Shown here one piece after another: positions 62,311-64,000 of a stretch of 64,000 nt of DNA (position 1 is its first letter; every line of letters begins with the position of its first letter). The stretch comes from Shinisaurus crocodilurus (Eukaryota; Chordata; Lepidosauria; Squamata; Shinisauridae): the NCBI GenBank assembly GCA_021292165.1, contig CM037880.1, positions 25,632,051-25,696,050 of the forward strand. The letters are read 5' to 3'. The position numbers and the translations under genes were made by a program. Below the pieces are notes generated by a model, which was given only the letters and a program-made list of their open reading frames with translations, was not told where the DNA came from and made no database searches.

Positions 62311-64000
62311 TCAAGTCAATCACCCGGTATCACTTCAAGACACACCACTTTTCCATGGAGCCAGCTCTCGTGTGAAGCCATGCGTCCTCAGCTAACAATG
62401 GAGTCTTGAACATGCAGGTACCTTAGATGTATTGCGAGTTTAGTGGCACCCATGCAGCCCACCTGTCTCTGTTTCTTCCTCTTGTACCGTTTTGTCTTCT
62501 CTAGCCCTGTTTTGTGAGCAGTAATGCTGCCCTGCCATGACGGGGCAGCAGTGCTCGGAAAAAGCTGAAAAAGAAGACAGTTCTGAGCAAGGGCTGGATT
62601 TTATATTTTCAAAAATGGGGGAAGCAACCATTGCTTGTTTGTTTCTTCGTCCCCAGCAGTCCTGGGGCATTCCTGAAGTGCAACCCTGAAAAACCACCAT
62701 TTCACTTGGAGAAGCCTAATTTGAATCTCTGCCACCGACTCCTATATTCAACCTTCAGACTTTGACTGTGCAGACTTCATGATTGCAAGTCAGCTGTTCC
62801 CCTCCAACCCTGCTTTTCGTAGCATTCTTGCCTAATGAAGAGATCTGGAGATCTCAAAATTGTGCACATTTCTGGGTAACTTTTGAGTTGGCCTAATAAA
62901 GGATTGCCCTATTATGGATTTGGAATCTAGTCAGGAAGAATCAAGGTGTACTAAGGAAGAGTTATGAAGCCCTCAGCTTTGTTAGTATTAGGGAGAGGGT
63001 TGGAGAGGCAAGATGGCTCTAGGAGTGCTTCCATGCATAAGTACTACTGTGGGAGGATTGCTCTGCTTATCCTCAAACCATAAGTGCCCTCAACACAGGC
63101 TGCTGCAACAAGGCAAGCCAAACCCTCCTTCGCATGGCCCACAGAGCATTGTTGTGGGTGGGGAAGAAGGAAGAGGCATCTGTTGGAGCTTGGATCTAGA
63201 CCTCTGAGGGAGAAGGCCAGCTCACCCTCCGTGGGAACATTTGGGCTATTTAAATAAAATCAAGACACACAATCATTGGAAATCCTTTCATGAAGCCCAG
63301 ATTCCAAAACACTGAGGTACAAGAACCAAACTGGCTTCAGAAGTCCAACATAAACAAAGCTCCTCACACTCCATGGCTTGCAGGTACACTCTGTGCATGG
63401 CATTTCTCTCCTGCCAGAGAACAAGGAAGGAAGCTGCCAGCAAAGAGAATCTGAGCTGCTGGAACTGCCATCTCCATTATAAACAAAATACCACTTGTAT
63501 GCAAGCATATTCCCCAAGGGGATGACATACTCTGCTTTTATGGAAACAAGGAGGAATTCAGATGGGTCATCTCTTGGGGAAACATCAAAGGTGACACACA
63601 TTTTGTTTTTTATCACCCTTTCCACCCCAATAGCTCTTAGTTTTGTTTGTGTTACCATCTTTCTATTGCCAGTGGTCTCTGTTCAAAGAAACGCAGAGGT
63701 TGTGCTTTAAAACACTGGCTTAAAAACGAGCCAGGAGGAACTACCATTTGATGCAGCCATAATGTACCCAAATTTTGTCTGATCTGTTGTTCATGTGAGA
63801 GCTGGACTGACCCAGGGTTCAAAAGCTCACCTAGCCAGTGACCCTCAGTCCTAGTCACGCAGACGGAAGGAGGAGATAACAGCAGCTAATAAAGATCAAA
63901 GAGTTTATTTGTAAGACCCAATTACATGGGATTAAGGCAAGCAATGCTGGCTTCTCTTACGCAGAAGAGATGCTCCCATCTCGCTACATCATTGCAGATA
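62311..64000. other. No gene recognised to the window end
   Basis: The longest frame (63658-63260, minus strand, 132 codons) has no recognised family, no homologue elsewhere in the window and no splice context. I see no repeats, RNA genes or CpG island. Confidence 0.4.

Noticed and set aside
63260..63658. 132-codon minus-strand frame as host exon
   Set aside because: No recognised domain, no splice sites in a sensible arrangement, and no repeat or paralogue support. It cannot be distinguished from chance.
1..64000. CRISPR arrays, bacterial operons, phage or plasmid features
   Set aside because: No direct repeats with regular spacers, no dense coding and no ribosome-binding sites; the sequence is vertebrate in character throughout.

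Overview
This window looks like non-genic DNA from a sauropsid, most probably a squamate reptile (lizard or snake). No host exon could be supported on either strand. Almost everything recognisable is a transposable element: CR1 and L2 LINEs, two tRNA-derived SINE families, a 5S-rRNA-derived SINE, several foldback (MITE-like) families with clear target-site duplications (TSDs), a Tc1/mariner-type MITE, an L1-like fragment, one further LINE, and one long tyrosine-recombinase retrotransposon. Squamate is an inference from this mixture; no species can be named.

Layout. 0.7-5.5 kb: L3/CR1-like and L2 fragments and tRNA SINEs. 5.6-8.5 kb: a minus-strand CR1 whose pre-RT part is tandemly triplicated. 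8.5-20.8 kb: LINE 3' ends, three 5S SINEs, a second CR1 copy, L2 fragments, foldback MITEs and a recent 188-bp duplication. 21-34.9 kb: many copies of a 135-bp hAT-type foldback element, two mariner MITEs and nested SINE/L2 insertions. 34.9-36.6 kb: an L1-like fragment beside a LINE ending in a C2H2 finger. 37-43.6 kb: an old CR1, SINEs, L2 and a GC-rich repeat family. 43.7-51.1 kb: a 7.3-kb Ngaro/DIRS-like retrotransposon on the minus strand. 51-64 kb: an L1 fragment inside a hAT element, a composite hAT element carrying about 300 bp of foreign DNA, an L2 with an intact 3' end, and a four-level nest of elements at 61-62 kb.

How the parts work together. The Ngaro-like element encodes, in order, gag with zinc motifs, RT-RNase H, a tyrosine recombinase and an SGNH hydrolase. 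The RT, RNase H and hydrolase residues are all visible, but gag looks broken and the recombinase has a stop codon just before its catalytic tyrosine. The 5S SINEs end in the same sequence as the CR1 elements in this window, so CR1 is their likely mobiliser. The tRNA SINEs end like the L2 tails. The hAT foldback elements have 8-bp TSDs but no transposase here, so they depended on an enzyme encoded elsewhere.

The observations most worth a second look are the 5S-CR1 SINE family, the composite hAT element at 54.5 kb whose cargo matches the flank of a solo element at 21.7 kb, and the GC-rich, degenerately repeated 5' region of the Ngaro-like element. All coordinates of degenerate repeats are hand-placed and approximate to roughly 10-20 bp, except where a TSD fixes the ends.
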